Both the position numbers and the translations under genes were made by a program. This document shows, in pieces, positions 1 to 9,445 of a DNA stretch of 64,000 nucleotides. The notes beneath the pieces were generated by a model, which was not told the origin of the DNA, did no database searches, and worked only from the letters and a program-made list of their open reading frames with translations. Source of the stretch: Odontesthes bonariensis (taxonomy: Eukaryota > Chordata > Actinopteri > Atheriniformes > Atherinopsidae); assembly GCF_027942865.1 (NCBI RefSeq), contig NC_134529.1, positions 28,704,760-28,768,759 of the forward strand, in the 5' to 3' direction. Each line of letters starts with the position of its first letter. Position 1 is the first letter of the stretch.

Positions 1-363
1 TTCCGAGCCTGCTCCATCAGCCGCTGACGGTGCCTCCACCCACACACGCGGAGCTGTGAGACCCGTGCGCGCGCTCTGTGGCTTTGTTTCCTCCCGCAGC
101 TGTTCGGCACGTTCCTGGTGAGCGAGCCGCTTCTTCTTCTTCGTGCTTTTTCCTCAGAAAGTGGGAGTATCAGCGCTGAGCGGCGGCTGTTCCCAGCCCA
201 AGTTATTACACTGTTACAATACAAACTATTCTCCCAGCGGCTGGCCGCATCACAGCCAGCCACGCGCGCCGCTTCCTGCCGACACTTTCAAAATAATGGA
301 CCATGAACAGCACTATTTCTCTTCTTTTTGTCAGGCTACGAGCACAAACAGAACTTAGAAGTG
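1..363. other. GC-rich, CpG-containing start of window, no gene assigned
   Basis: The first 300 bases are GC-rich with many CpG dinucleotides, unlike the AT-rich sequence after 370. This would fit a promoter or 5' non-coding exon of a gene lying mostly outside the window. The short ORFs here have no recognisable domain. The next gene inward, ndufaf4, points toward this region, so its downstream neighbour could begin here, but that is only inference. Confidence 0.25.
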
Positions 364-367
364 AAGC

Positions 368-735
368 CCATATTCTATGGGGAAAATTTTGGGTCAAAAA
401 AATTAATATAAATATGAACGCTGTTCACATTCAAATCGGCATGCATTTGTTTGTTTATCTTGCAACACAGTAGGAGTGTGTCAAAATTACACCATGGACA
501 CGAGAGCAAAAAATGGATCCACAAATGCAGACTGCCAGACTGCACACACAAAGTCAAGCATATTTATTTTAAAATCTCGAAAATATATTTACAAATGTAT
601 GTATATTTATATACATAAATACATTTATTTGTGTGTCACATTTTTATATTTATATTATTATATATACATTTATAAATTCATTCATATTAATATTCATTTT
701 TTTGATCCAAAAATTCCCCCATAATATCCTGCCCT
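368..735. mobile_element. AT-rich foldback element (MITE-like)
   Basis: Positions 368-418 and the reverse complement of 680-735 are similar over about 50 bp. Both arms read roughly TATGGGG, then AATTTT, GGGTC or GGATC, a run of A, and an ATTAATAT-type stretch. Between them lies very AT-rich sequence with repeated ATATTTAT-like words. The arrangement fits a non-autonomous inverted-repeat transposon, but no clear target-site duplication was found, so the family is unassigned. Confidence 0.5.
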
Positions 736-867
736 GTCTGACCCACAGGGGTGGAGCAGTGATTTTAAATGTGGGGGTGTTCCAGGGGGGGCACATGAGC
801 ACCACATCAAGCCCATAGACACCACGCTGAAGTTGGCATCCGATTCGCGAATTAAATGGATGGGCAT

Positions 868-1165
868 AAAGGGCCATTTCACTGCATTTTTGCATTTTGA
901 GCTCCCTAAACTGGGTCCTGTATGGAAACTACAATAGTTAGACTGCTCAAATCTGGATAGAATTATGCTAAAGAGGCTATAGATTCATTAAAACCTTTGG
1001 GATTTGTGAAACCTTTTTCTGATTTGTGAAAATGCAGAACAGGGCCATTTTACTGCTTTTTTTGTATTCTCATCACCCTAAACTAGGTCCTGTATGGAAA
1101 CTACAATAGTTAGACTGCTCAAATCTGGATAGAATTATTCTAAAGAGGGTACAGGGTCTTTAAAA
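868..1165. repeat. Two-copy tandem duplication, period about 172 bp
   Basis: The sequence from GGGCCATTT through CTGTATGGAAACTACAATAG to the end of TAGAATTAT occurs near 868-985 and again near 1041-1155, offset 172 bp. The central 60 bases are nearly identical. No coding potential is apparent. It is either a local duplication or two units of a dispersed repeat. Confidence 0.6.
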
Positions 1166-1729
1166 CACATTTTATGTTGGTGCACTACAAGGGTGGGCAA
1201 ACCGTTAATATAATACATCCATGGGGCAAACGGGTTTACCTTTGGAAAATGTGTGTGGGGGTGAAATCATCTTGCTGTAAAAGTGGGGGTGTCGAAACAC
1301 CCCCTTCCCCCATAGGTGCGACGCCCATGCTGACCCAGTTCGTATGTCCCCTTCTACAGCTTTTCTAAATGTCCTGATCGTCCGATGATCACCTCTGCTT
1401 TTATTTCAGAGGACGCTGTGTTCGGAAATGAAATGAACATCATGTGAGAAAGAAATTGTTGTTAGCGATGACTGAATGTGTAACATCAGCACTTGTGACA
1501 GAACTTGTGCAGATTGGTCATTTCAGCGTGGGCTCAGATGTGCCACTGAAGCTGGGACTTTCATCCCCTCATCTGCTCACTGGCTGCAGGTAATGACTCA
1601 GCTGCTGAGCTCCGACCTGTCCGTGTGAAAGGATGGCTTTAACAGCAACTACGCACCAGGGGACATCCGTCAGCTCCATCACATATGTGGAATCTGAACT
1701 GATGTCAGTTTTCATTCTGCTCCTGGAGT
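1166..1729. other. Unannotated stretch
   Basis: No convincing ORF, RNA gene or repeat boundary is visible. A GTGGGGGTGT word near 1283 also occurs near 772, hinting that this sequence and the duplication before it belong to one old repeat. Confidence 0.4.
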
Positions 1730-1733
1730 TTAA

Positions 1734-2278
1734 AGGGATAGTTCGATTCTTTTGACATGAAGCTGTATGGCATCCCATATCAGCAACATTATTTATGAAC
1801 ATTCCGGCCAGTCTGGCTAGTTGGCTGGGGCCACAAAAATAAAGCGTTTTGCTTCTCAAAACAAAATGCATTCAACAGAGTAATACATTTGCATCACAAA
1901 ATCGTTCTCCAGGAAAAAGTCAGACCTCACAATCGCTTGGCACTATTTTCTCTCCCTTCGTAGCTGTGTAGAACGAAGTGCAGACCGAGGTCCAGGGCGA
2001 GCAGTCCCCTGCTTCCGAGCAGCAAACACCGTAACAGGCGCGGCAGGCAGTGATACGAAGGGAGAGAAAATAGGGCCAAGCGATTGGGAGGTCTGACTTT
2101 TTCCTCCACAACAATTTTGCGATGCAAACGTATTACTCTTTTGAACGCATATTGTTTTGAGAAGCAAAACGCTTTTTTTTTGTGTCCCCAGCCAACTAGC
2201 CGGACTGGCCGTAATGTTCATAAATAATATTGCTAGTATGGGATGTCATACATCTTCATGTCAAGGCAAACTATCCCT
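1734..2278. mobile_element. TTAA-flanked foldback MITE with about 240-bp inverted arms
   Basis: The element begins AGGGATAGTT at 1734 and ends with its complement at 2278, flanked by TTAA at 1730-1733 and 2279-2282. The two arms, about 1734-1965 and 2055-2278, are inverted copies over more than 200 bp with scattered substitutions; shared landmarks are the GCTAGTTGGCTGGGG stretch and the TTTTCTCTCCCTTCGTA stretch. A short unique spacer of roughly 90 bp separates them. TTAA target duplication is the hallmark of piggyBac-type transposition, also seen in some other superfamilies. No transposase is encoded. ORFs reading through the arms are not genes. Confidence 0.8.
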
Positions 2279-2282
2279 TTAA

Positions 2283-3615
2283 TATATTTAACAGGTGGTG
2301 ATACAATGATTTAAAATGCTGAAATACTAACATTATTCAGGGTGTCTCTCACACATAAAACTGCCTCCAGTTAATTTGAAATATTGAATGATCATTTTCA
2401 TCTTATTCTGAAGGCACAGCGACACAACTTCCGGCTGCATCCCTGCTCTGTGGTTAACTTTTGGTGCGTCTGGAACCGACACCCCGGAGCCAAACGCTGT
2501 CCAATAGAAACCCAGCTCTGCTAACAGGTGTGTCGTGTTGTAAAGGAAGTGCTTCTTTTGGGCACGCGCGGGTGCGGGTGCGGGTGCGTGCAGTGGGTGG
2601 TGAAGCCGGCACGTGAAGCTGGAAGGCAGAGTTGTCAGCAGCGTAGTCTTTATTAAAGTAGATCCACTTGTGGTATTCCGAAACTTCACAACTTTCTGTT
2701 GTGATTCTACTAGATTGTAGAGGTTGTTCAGTTTTCTCAGTATTTACCCAACAGAAGCCTCTCCTGGTGGAAGGATAATGCAGAACAAATGAAGCTACCT
2801 GCAGTATGCAGAGAGAAAACATCTGTATGAGCCAGCCACAGTTTTACTACCACTTCATGCTCCTCAGACACAGATGGAGCCCAGTTTGGCTTGGAATGCC
2901 AGTATCTGCTGATAATGCTTCCATGTAAGATGTATTAGCTTAGTGCTCCTGCCACCATGGGCAGCAGAATAGAATTGACCAGGTTTGGTGTTGGCTCTGA
3001 AATGGAGCAGAATCAGAGTAACCACTGTGTCAGAACTCAACACTTTTATTTAAAGACAGGTGCATGTTGGATGCTTTTCATTTACTCCAATAAAACAAAA
3101 GAACACAGAAAATGTCATGTTGAGAAAGTGTGCGTATACCTGATGCCACAAGATACTCAGTCAGAAATATACTTCATGCTGTTTTTTAGTTTCATATGAA
3201 TCACACTGGAAGCAACACCTGCACGGCTGCCCCCTGCTGAGAGATCAGAGCATCCTGAGCTGAGCAACCAAAGACCCTGTGTGATCCATCTGGGATGGAG
3301 GGATGGATGAGTGGATAGATAGGAGGGCTGGATGGGTGAGGGAGGGGCTCCACATCCAGCTCTTCAGCATAACCCTGGATAGGTTTCATATTTGTTCAGA
3401 GAATATTCAAACAGTGCAGTACATGTTTCCCAGTATGACTGATTTCACAGTGGGTGTGACAGCAGACCTGATGCATCACTGGCAGCAGTAGCTGACCGGC
3501 TGCATTTATTCCTACTGTCTCTATTCCTAACGCCTTACTGTGGAAGTTTTCTTCTCTCACAGATCCCAGGTTTTGTTTTGAAAGCAACAAGTCAACACCT
3601 AGCGAGTTTCTAACA
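2283..3615. other. Unannotated intergenic stretch
   Basis: Apart from a GGGTGCGGGTGC simple repeat near 2570 and a GGAT-rich patch near 3300-3340, nothing stands out. The ORFs are short, overlap on both strands and lack recognisable domains or paired splice signals. Confidence 0.4.
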
Positions 3616-3616
3616 C

Positions 3617-4120
3617 CTCGTCCTGACTGAACGCGAGCGGGCGAGCGAAGGATAAAAAGTGATCAGAATGCGTACTTTTCCATCAGCCTGTCCCGACATG
3701 CTGCGAGCGATGTCGCTCCGTCCAGCGATCACGCCGACCCCTTATAAAATCGCCCGCGCTGTCTATCTGGACAACATTTCGCTGCGGTGTCCCGCCCCTA
3801 AAGCCTTCTTATTGGTTGAAATGAACACGCTGCTTCCTGTTGACAAGCTAGTTAGCAACAGGTCAGCATCACTCAGGGAATAATGGACGAGGAGAAGCTG
3901 ATCTGCACCGTGGAACAGCACTTAATGGTTTAGGACCCCAAACACCCGAACCACAAAGATCTGAACCGAAGGGAGGCCGCATGGGCCGTAACCGCCAGAG
4001 AACTCGGTGTTTCAGGGGAGTACTTTCTGAACCAATAGCATCACGCCCGACAAAATCGTCACGCTGCATATCAGGACACCCTCGCCAAATGTCATCGTCG
4101 TATCGCGTCAATCAGGATGG
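3617..4120. mobile_element. Harbinger-like non-autonomous element, probable
   Basis: A GTCCTGACTGAACGCGA stretch near 3621 resembles the reverse complement of the sequence ending near 4118 (ATCCTGATTGACGCGA), suggesting imperfect terminal inverted repeats about 500 bp apart. Inside is a MADF-like coding remnant, the DNA-binding partner type found in PIF/Harbinger transposons. The boundaries and target duplication are not firm, so the superfamily is inferred mainly from the coding remnant. Confidence 0.45.
3883..4038 (+). pseudogene. MADF (Myb/SANT-like) domain N-terminus remnant
   Basis: From the ATG at 3883 the frame reads MDEEKLICTVEQH, meets a TAG at 3931, then continues in the same frame as DPKHPNHKDLNRREAAWAVT and ARELGVSGEYF before a second stop. 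The acidic start, the basic HKD turn and the EAAW/ARELGVS helix are typical of MADF domains in teleost Harbinger-associated proteins. The in-frame stop and the loss of the third helix show it is dead. Too short to appear as one long ORF. Confidence 0.6.
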
Positions 4121-5403
4121 GCTGTCGGGTGGTCTCCAGTCTGAAGGAAGACTTCAACATGAGGCTTTCCTCCAGAGGGAGATCACAGCGCCATCCCTCC
4201 TGTGTGAGATGTGGAAGGAGATGACATCACAAACCCAGTTATTTCAGTAAAGTGAGCACAGAGGTGCAGCTAGCCAACAACTTAGCATAGAGACAGCTGC
4301 TTTCAGCATGTGACGTGTGTGGCTGCACTGTTAGATGCAGTTTCCTCATCTCCTCTGCACCCTTGCTTTGAGCCGACCTCCACATGCAGGTTCGTTGGGC
4401 AGAGCTGAGGGACTCCTCAGCCAGCTCAGCCCTTCCCGGGTCAGGTGGAGGACCTGCTGCATGGACTCCATCTTCCCCACTGCTGCTACACTGCTCTGAG
4501 AGAACAGGAAAAGTGGAGGTGAGCTTTTAAATTCTGGTTCACCGCACTTTTGTTGCCTTTGTGGGACCAAGATTCAGCTCCAGAAGGGATTTCACCTGCT
4601 TCCTCCGGCTATGCTAAGTCTGGTCCCAACCTACTCTGTTTGCTGAACATTCACAGAGACCCCCACCCATCTGAACAGCTCACTTACAGAAGGAAACACA
4701 CCCCCCACGCTGTAATATTACGTCAGACCACCTTCACTGCTGCACACATGTGCTGTGGTATCAATCTGATGAGCTAATGCTGTCACAACGTCCCCTTTGC
4801 ACCATCATATTGACGATGGGAGAGTCCAGCACTCAGTGGGGTAAAGGTGTGGAACCTGCGGGGACCAGTCAGTGCTCCCTGAGCCCCTCTGTCACAGCAC
4901 GCCTGGGGGATCATCAGGGGGACAAAATATGCTCATTCAGTTTACTCAGCTGCTCTACTTTTCTTTCCCTTAAAGGGGAACTCCGGGGCATTTGAAGTGC
5001 ATTTCCATTGCTAGAGGTTGTCAAATACTGATAGTAGGACACAGACAGGTGCAAATCTGCGCTCCCTGTGTGAAGATCGCTCTGTCCGCACAGCGTGTCA
5101 TGCGAGGCTAATACGTGGTGGCTAAGGGGCAAGAGCTAACCCTTCCACGTAAAACAACAACTTGCACACTGCAGAAACGTCACACCACTTTATAAACCAT
5201 CCGACAATAAAGTCACAAGCCTTACCATCAAAACCATATGCATGGTTCTCACATTACTGGCATGGGGACGTTACAAAACAACTTTATAAACAGCATGTAA
5301 CTCACCGGCTGGTTGTACGCTCGCGCATGTGAAAGCCCAAAAGAGTTGATGGAGGATAATCCCATATACAAAACAATTATCTTCTCTAGAAAAACGGCGT
5401 TCA
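4121..5403. other. Unannotated stretch, possible left end of another TTAA element
   Basis: At about 4973 the sequence TTAAAGGGGAACTCC looks like the terminus of a TTAA-type MITE, but no matching inverted end was found downstream. The rest has no convincing coding potential or repeat boundary. Confidence 0.3.
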
Positions 5404-5463
5404 AGTATTTAAAACATTACAACAATATTACTGGGCATGTATTGTTGTAATGTTTTAAATACT
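5404..5463. repeat. Perfect 24-bp inverted repeat with 12-nt loop
   Basis: Positions 5404-5427 are the exact reverse complement of 5440-5463, separated by 12 nt. The stem is AT-rich and contains ACATTACAACAATA. It lies about 300 bp beyond the ndufaf4 stop codon, on the 3' side of that gene. It may be a transposon relic, or it could fold as a hairpin in a read-through transcript; nothing else indicates a functional small RNA. Confidence 0.7.
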
Positions 5464-5528
5464 AATAAAATAATAAATAATAAAAACCAGTTTCTCTCAT
5501 TTTCTTTCTCTTTTTTAGGGTTTCTCTT

Positions 5529-5552
5529 TTTTTTTGGGGGGGGGGGGGGGGG
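5529..5552 (+). repeat. T-run followed by G17 homopolymer
   Basis: An oligo-T tract runs directly into seventeen consecutive G residues (5536-5552), then GACGACGAC. Such tracts are mutable and can form quadruplexes. Its exact length may be a sequencing or assembly approximation. Confidence 0.8.
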
Positions 5553-5762
5553 ACGACGACATTTGACTAATCTGAGTGTGAATTGGGTTTTCTTCTTAGA
5601 CCTCTGAGGTTACTCTCTCTGTATGAATGTTGGAACTCTCCCATCTAAATGTCCGTGAGGTTCACTGACCGCGGGAAAAACGCACCCTCCCAATGAAAGA
5701 CACTGAAGTACATAAATTAATGAGGTAATCGTTTCTTCTTCGACAGTCACCAGAATCCGGTT

Positions 5763-6068
5763 CTAAGAAGCCTTTATCTGTTTGGCACTTCTAGTCTTGG
5801 GAGGTATGATCTCAACCTTGAAAGGAATGAAGAACTCTAGAATAGCTTCTGTGTCTTTCAAGTCCAGAGAATATTCCTGAGCAATCTTTTCAGGCGTCCA
5901 CGTCTGAGGCTGGTACTGGTAGCTGCCGAGGGCCTTGAGGGCCTCGGTGATGGTCAGTTTGCCTTTGGGAACATCCGTGAGCTCCCTCAGACCGAACATG
6001 CCCCCTGGAAAGCTGACCCTGAGGGGCCGCCGCTCAGCTTCTCTGCTCACAGCCACTTCCGTCAGCGT
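5763..6068 (-). CDS. ndufaf4: ndufaf4 terminal coding exon
   Basis: Follows a pyrimidine-rich tract and CTTCTTGCAG, and begins in phase 0 with [17 protein letters not shown]. It ends in AKQIKAS and a TAG complementary to 5763-5765. The frame stays open upstream of the acceptor, giving a spurious start at 6101, but that portion is intronic. Confidence 0.93.
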   Translation of the reverse strand, partial: TLTEVAVSREAERRPLRVSFPGGMFGLRELTDVPKGKLTITEALKALGSYQYQPQTWTPEKIAQEYSLDLKDTEAILEFFIPFKVEIIPPKTRSAKQIKAS

Positions 6069-7568
6069 CTGCAAGAAGGTCAAGCAACAGAATGAGAGCA
6101 TTACCTGAAAGCATCTGAAACAGATGGAGGTTTTCCATCAGAGCACAGGCAGGAAGAAACGTGCACGGCGACGGGGTTGTATTGGATAAGATGGAAGAAC
6201 AAGATATTTGATATAACTGCTTCTACTCTGCGTTTACTTTTGAACTCGTGGTTGACGCGCAGCACTGAAGCAGATTTTGGGGTCAACCATCTGACATAGA
6301 TCAGATTTCAGATGCAGGATAGCTTCCACATCCGTTTCATTTCTTAAACACCAGGCAGCAGGAAATGGCTGCAAAGCTTCATCAGACAAAGACCAGCAAA
6401 ACTTTTAAACAAGACAGATTCACTCTTTGGAAGGAGGCTCCCCACACTGACAGGTGCTGGTTCCAGTTTGTCAGTGGAAGACGGACATTTAATGTGCCTT
6501 CACTGATGAACAAACTGCCAGTGGAGATTAAACTTTCACCAAATATAGACATTTTTAAATCCAGGTTAAAGAAATTTCTGTTCTCATGCGTCTATGCATT
6601 AAATATCTTTTAACTTATCTGGACTGTTGCTTGTTTTTAAAGTCATTTAAATTATTTTATTTGTTTCTCTTTATATTCTTTTTTTTTTTTTTTAATTTTT
6701 TGGGGCTTTTTATGCCTTTATTATAGGACAGTGAAGAGAGACAGGAAGCAAGGGGCAGAGAGAGGGGAATAACATGCAGCAAAGGGCCGTCCGATGCGGG
6801 ATTCGAACCGGGGCCATCTGCACGAGGACTATAGCCTCTGTACATGGGGCGGCTGCTGTACCCACTACGCCACAGACCGCCCCTCTCTTTATGTTCTTTT
6901 ATGCATTTTTAATGCTTCTTCCACTCCCTGCTGCAATGCTTTTATTTTATGTAAAGCACTTTGAATTGTTTGTACATGAAATGTGCTATACAAATAAATT
7001 TGATTTGATTTGATGATGCTGTTGTCTTTGTTCTGTTCTTCCTCAGGGACCTGGACCAGGTGCTGGTTCCCGTTTCATTAAACGATTGAGCAAAGAAACT
7101 AGAATTCAATAATGAATAAATAATAATGAATGAACATAGAAATGTTAAACGCGTTCATTCTCTCGCACTCATCACAGTCACGGTGCTACAGGCGGTGCTT
7201 CAGTCTGACCTCTGCCGCAGCCGCCTCTGGATCTCTGGACTCCACGTACACGGACCTGAGGTGGGCCAGCAGCGGGACGTTCTTCTGCTTCACAGACTCT
7301 GACACTGGGACACACAGCACAGAGAAACATTGGGGACTGAATCCTTGTTGAAGAGCCTGAGAGAGTTGGTAGCCAGCCTGCAATGACCCCGAGGTGAACC
7401 GTTACACAAGCCGGCTAAGCTGTCGGACTTACCGTCGGAGCTGACGGGGGGCGGCGGCACACTGGCCGCATGTCGGGGCGCCGTGTTCGGCTTCTCCTTG
7501 GAAATCTCTCGAAGCGCCCGGTTTTCTAGGTTAAAATTTCGGAACATTCGCGCAACCCGTGCCCCCAT
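5763..7568 (-). CDS. ndufaf4: NADH:ubiquinone oxidoreductase complex I assembly factor 4 (three coding exons)
   Basis: The exons at 7433-7568, 7210-7304 and 5763-6068 join in phase (136, 95 and 306 nt) to give 178 residues plus stop, against about 175 in human. The start [20 protein letters not shown] matches the family N-terminus, whose glycine 2 could be myristoylated. The C-terminal exon carries the family signature [17 protein letters not shown], then [14 protein letters not shown] and FEVEI-like FKVEIIPP. The protein helps build the early membrane and peripheral-arm intermediates of mitochondrial complex I. A more upstream ATG in the same frame was rejected because family members begin at MGA. 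The second donor (GTCAGA) is weak. Confidence in identity is high; the exon 2 acceptor has an alternative six bases downstream. Confidence 0.95.
6365..7013 (+). mobile_element. L2-type LINE 3' fragment, interrupted by a SINE
   Basis: The frame around 6490-6612 encodes [19 protein letters not shown] and [11 protein letters not shown], the C-terminal tail typical of teleost L2/CR1-type ORF2. It resumes after the SINE at 6901 with 3' untranslated sequence ending in GTAAAGCACTTTG, CTATACAAATAAA and a TTGAT repeat tail at about 6995-7013. The piece sits in ndufaf4 intron 2, in the opposite orientation to the gene. Confidence 0.75.
6683..6883 (-). mobile_element. tRNA-derived SINE
   Basis: Read on the minus strand from 6883, the head carries an A-box-like TGGCGTAGTGGGTA and a B box GGTTCGAATCC, as in tRNA-derived pol III promoters. 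The tail reads CCTGTCTCTCTTCACTGTCC and AATAAAGGCATAAAAAGCCC, a widespread teleost SINE tail. A 17-bp target duplication, TCTCTTTATRTTCTTTT, flanks it at 6666-6682 and 6884-6900, with one mismatch. It interrupts the L2 fragment, so it inserted later. Confidence 0.88.
7210..7304 (-). CDS. ndufaf4: ndufaf4 coding exon 2
   Basis: Follows an acceptor reading TGTGTCCCAG. It encodes [20 protein letters not shown] and RDPEAAAAE, equivalent to the family block ending VYVDSKDP in human. A second AG six bases further in (start 7298) would also keep frame and drop two residues. The donor is GAG/GTCAGA, which departs from the GTRAGT consensus. Confidence 0.88.
7433..7568 (-). CDS. ndufaf4: ndufaf4 coding exon 1
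   Basis: Starts at the ATG complementary to 7566-7568 and ends at a GACG/GTAAGT donor. It encodes the conserved NFNLENRA segment and a proline-rich PPPP stretch before the junction. Ends in phase 1. Confidence 0.93.
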
Positions 7569-7690
7569 GGTGGATATGTTTGCAAGAGCTGCTGTCAATA
7601 AAGTTTCTTTAAACGGTCGACGGCGAGCAACAAAGGTCCTATCAGATAGCGAACAAAGGAGTTAGCAGCGACACCATGTGGTGGGAGGAC
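7569..7690 (-). promoter_or_regulatory. Likely ndufaf4 5' UTR and promoter
   Basis: The stretch immediately upstream of the ndufaf4 start is CpG-containing and ends near 7690, where AT-rich sequence begins. No TATA box is apparent, as expected for a housekeeping mitochondrial gene. The transcription start cannot be fixed from the sequence. Confidence 0.4.
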
Positions 7691-8552
7691 TTTTATAATT
7701 TTCTGTCTTTACTTTCAAATGACCGAAAGTGATTCAAGTATAGTTAAACAGATGCATTAATAATTAGATAGAAAATACATTCTGGTAAAGAAACAACGAA
7801 AAACAGACTTCTATTTCTCTTTAATTCTGTATTAAATGTAGGAGCTGACACATGTAGATTAATAGGACACACACACACACACACACACGTACACACGCAC
7901 ACAAATAACACAAAAAACTATGACATAACCCAATCATCTACACTGATATCCCTTATTTGATGATTTAACAGGGAAAAGAAGGCAGAATGATGCCATTCTT
8001 CTTTTGGGGTCCTTTCTCTGTGTGGTGGTTAGCATTAAAATGTTAACATCCACACAATCCATACGCACCACAGTACACTTTAAACACACCCCTGTCATTG
8101 TCTGTCTTCTGTCTATTGTCTTTATTTGTCCTTTTGTGTTCCACTGTCAGCGATTCTAGTCCTCTCTGACTAAATCAAAGTTGTTTTTATTAAAATAAAG
8201 CTTGTTAGATTAGAGGGTCAAAGAGGGCTGGTGAAGGACACACTCACCATCACTTGCACCTGTGCACAAGAAAAAATGCAAGATTAATATATAAGAAAAA
8301 AAATGTCTTTCCAGTACTGGGCATCAGCCATTGATATATATGCAGACAGTGGAAAAAAGAAATGCTTTGAGACATATAAAAGTAAAACTCATCAGTTCTT
8401 TGTTCAGTGTTCAGTACACTTTGGTTTAAATCTTTAACCAGTTTCCTTTTCATTAGGACTGAAAAAATGTGTCCATAATGATATATATGGCTGTTGTGTT
8501 GCTTTTTTGAGAACCTTTTCACATCATAATAACAGGTTTGAAAATGATGAAA
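7691..8552. other. Intergenic stretch with CA microsatellite
   Basis: A (CA)n run of about eleven units sits at 7867-7888. The remainder is AT-rich and lacks coding signals. Confidence 0.5.
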
Positions 8553-8905
8553 TCATTTCATTTCTTCATCTTGTAAAAAGTTTATTTCTGAGAAGCTAAT
8601 GCGGCCAATAAAAACGCTGTTTGCTTTTACTTTGGGCCTGGAGGGGTCCATCAAATGAAAATAACTGAGAAAAGCAACAGGTGGAATCATTGTTTTACTG
8701 TCAGATAAATGTGATGCGGTGATGCAGAATATTTTCACACATTCCACACAATGTTTGAAATGTGTTGGAGACTCAGCTCCATGTAGAAGCAACTGCATCA
8801 CATTCATGCAAACAGTCAAACATCCAACTGTGTTCTGAGGCCACTGAATTCCCAGTGTGACATGGTTTGTGCTCTTTGGAATGAGAGGACCACCGGACAA
8901 ATCTG
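8553..8905 (-). other. Exon-like ORF of unknown identity
   Basis: On the minus strand a TTTCTTTCACAG acceptor-like sequence ends at about 8906. It is followed by an open frame starting near DLSGGPLIPKSTNHVTLGIQ and ending DEEMK and a TGA at 8553-8555, about 117 codons. Codon use is not obviously repetitive. I do not recognise the protein. It could be the last exon of an unidentified gene or the relic of one, or chance. No upstream partner exon was found before the next gene. Confidence 0.25.
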
Positions 8906-9299
8906 TGAAAGAACAGTAAAACATGGAGAGAGACTAATAAGTAATAATGTGGAATTTAAAACATGTGGGAATATAGATGTAGAGGAAAAATAACTCAATC
9001 TTTTGCAAACGCTTGTCCCTTCAGAAACAATGGTTTTTGCTTTTGCTGAGTTGACCTTTTGCTCTGGTATCCGTCAGCTGTTTTTGCTTTTCCTCACCGT
9101 GTGTCTGCTCTTGAACATTAAAATGCAGCTGCAAGCTTCTTGTGCTGAATCTGAAACCTCTAACTATAAGGTCAGTGAGGCTGTCCACCGGACCATACCA
9201 TCTCATTACTTGATCCATCATGAGTGCTGTCATCGTTCCTCTGGACGACCAAATGTGCAACGGTGTAAATCAAAACCCCGTTCGTATGTATAAATGTTC

Positions 9300-9445
9300 T
9301 ATATTGTTTATTGTTTACAGTGCTTCTGTTGTTATTTTCATTTTCTTACTATTTTGGTATTTTCATTTTTTTCATCGTCTTGCTGCTGCTGCAGCCACAT
9401 AAAAATATCCCCACTGTGGGACGAATAAAGGAATTCTTTATTCTT
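9300..9445 (+). mobile_element. Solo LINE 3' end
   Basis: The words ATCCCCACTGTGGGACGAATAA and AGGAATTCTTTATTCTT near 9400-9445 resemble the conserved 3' end of Rex-type fish LINEs (CCCCACTGTGGGA..AATAAAGG). No coding portion remains. Confidence 0.45.

Noticed and set aside
1569..2221. Minus-strand ORFs of 64-100 codons
   Set aside because: They lie within the long inverted arms of the TTAA foldback element and mirror each other.
4973..5000. TTAAAGGGGAACTCC as the end of another TTAA element
   Set aside because: No inverted partner end could be found within several hundred bases, so only a possible left end is noted.
6780..6884. Possible tRNA gene (A and B boxes)
   Set aside because: The boxes belong to the SINE head; no complete cloverleaf is seen, and the tail and target duplication identify a retroposon.
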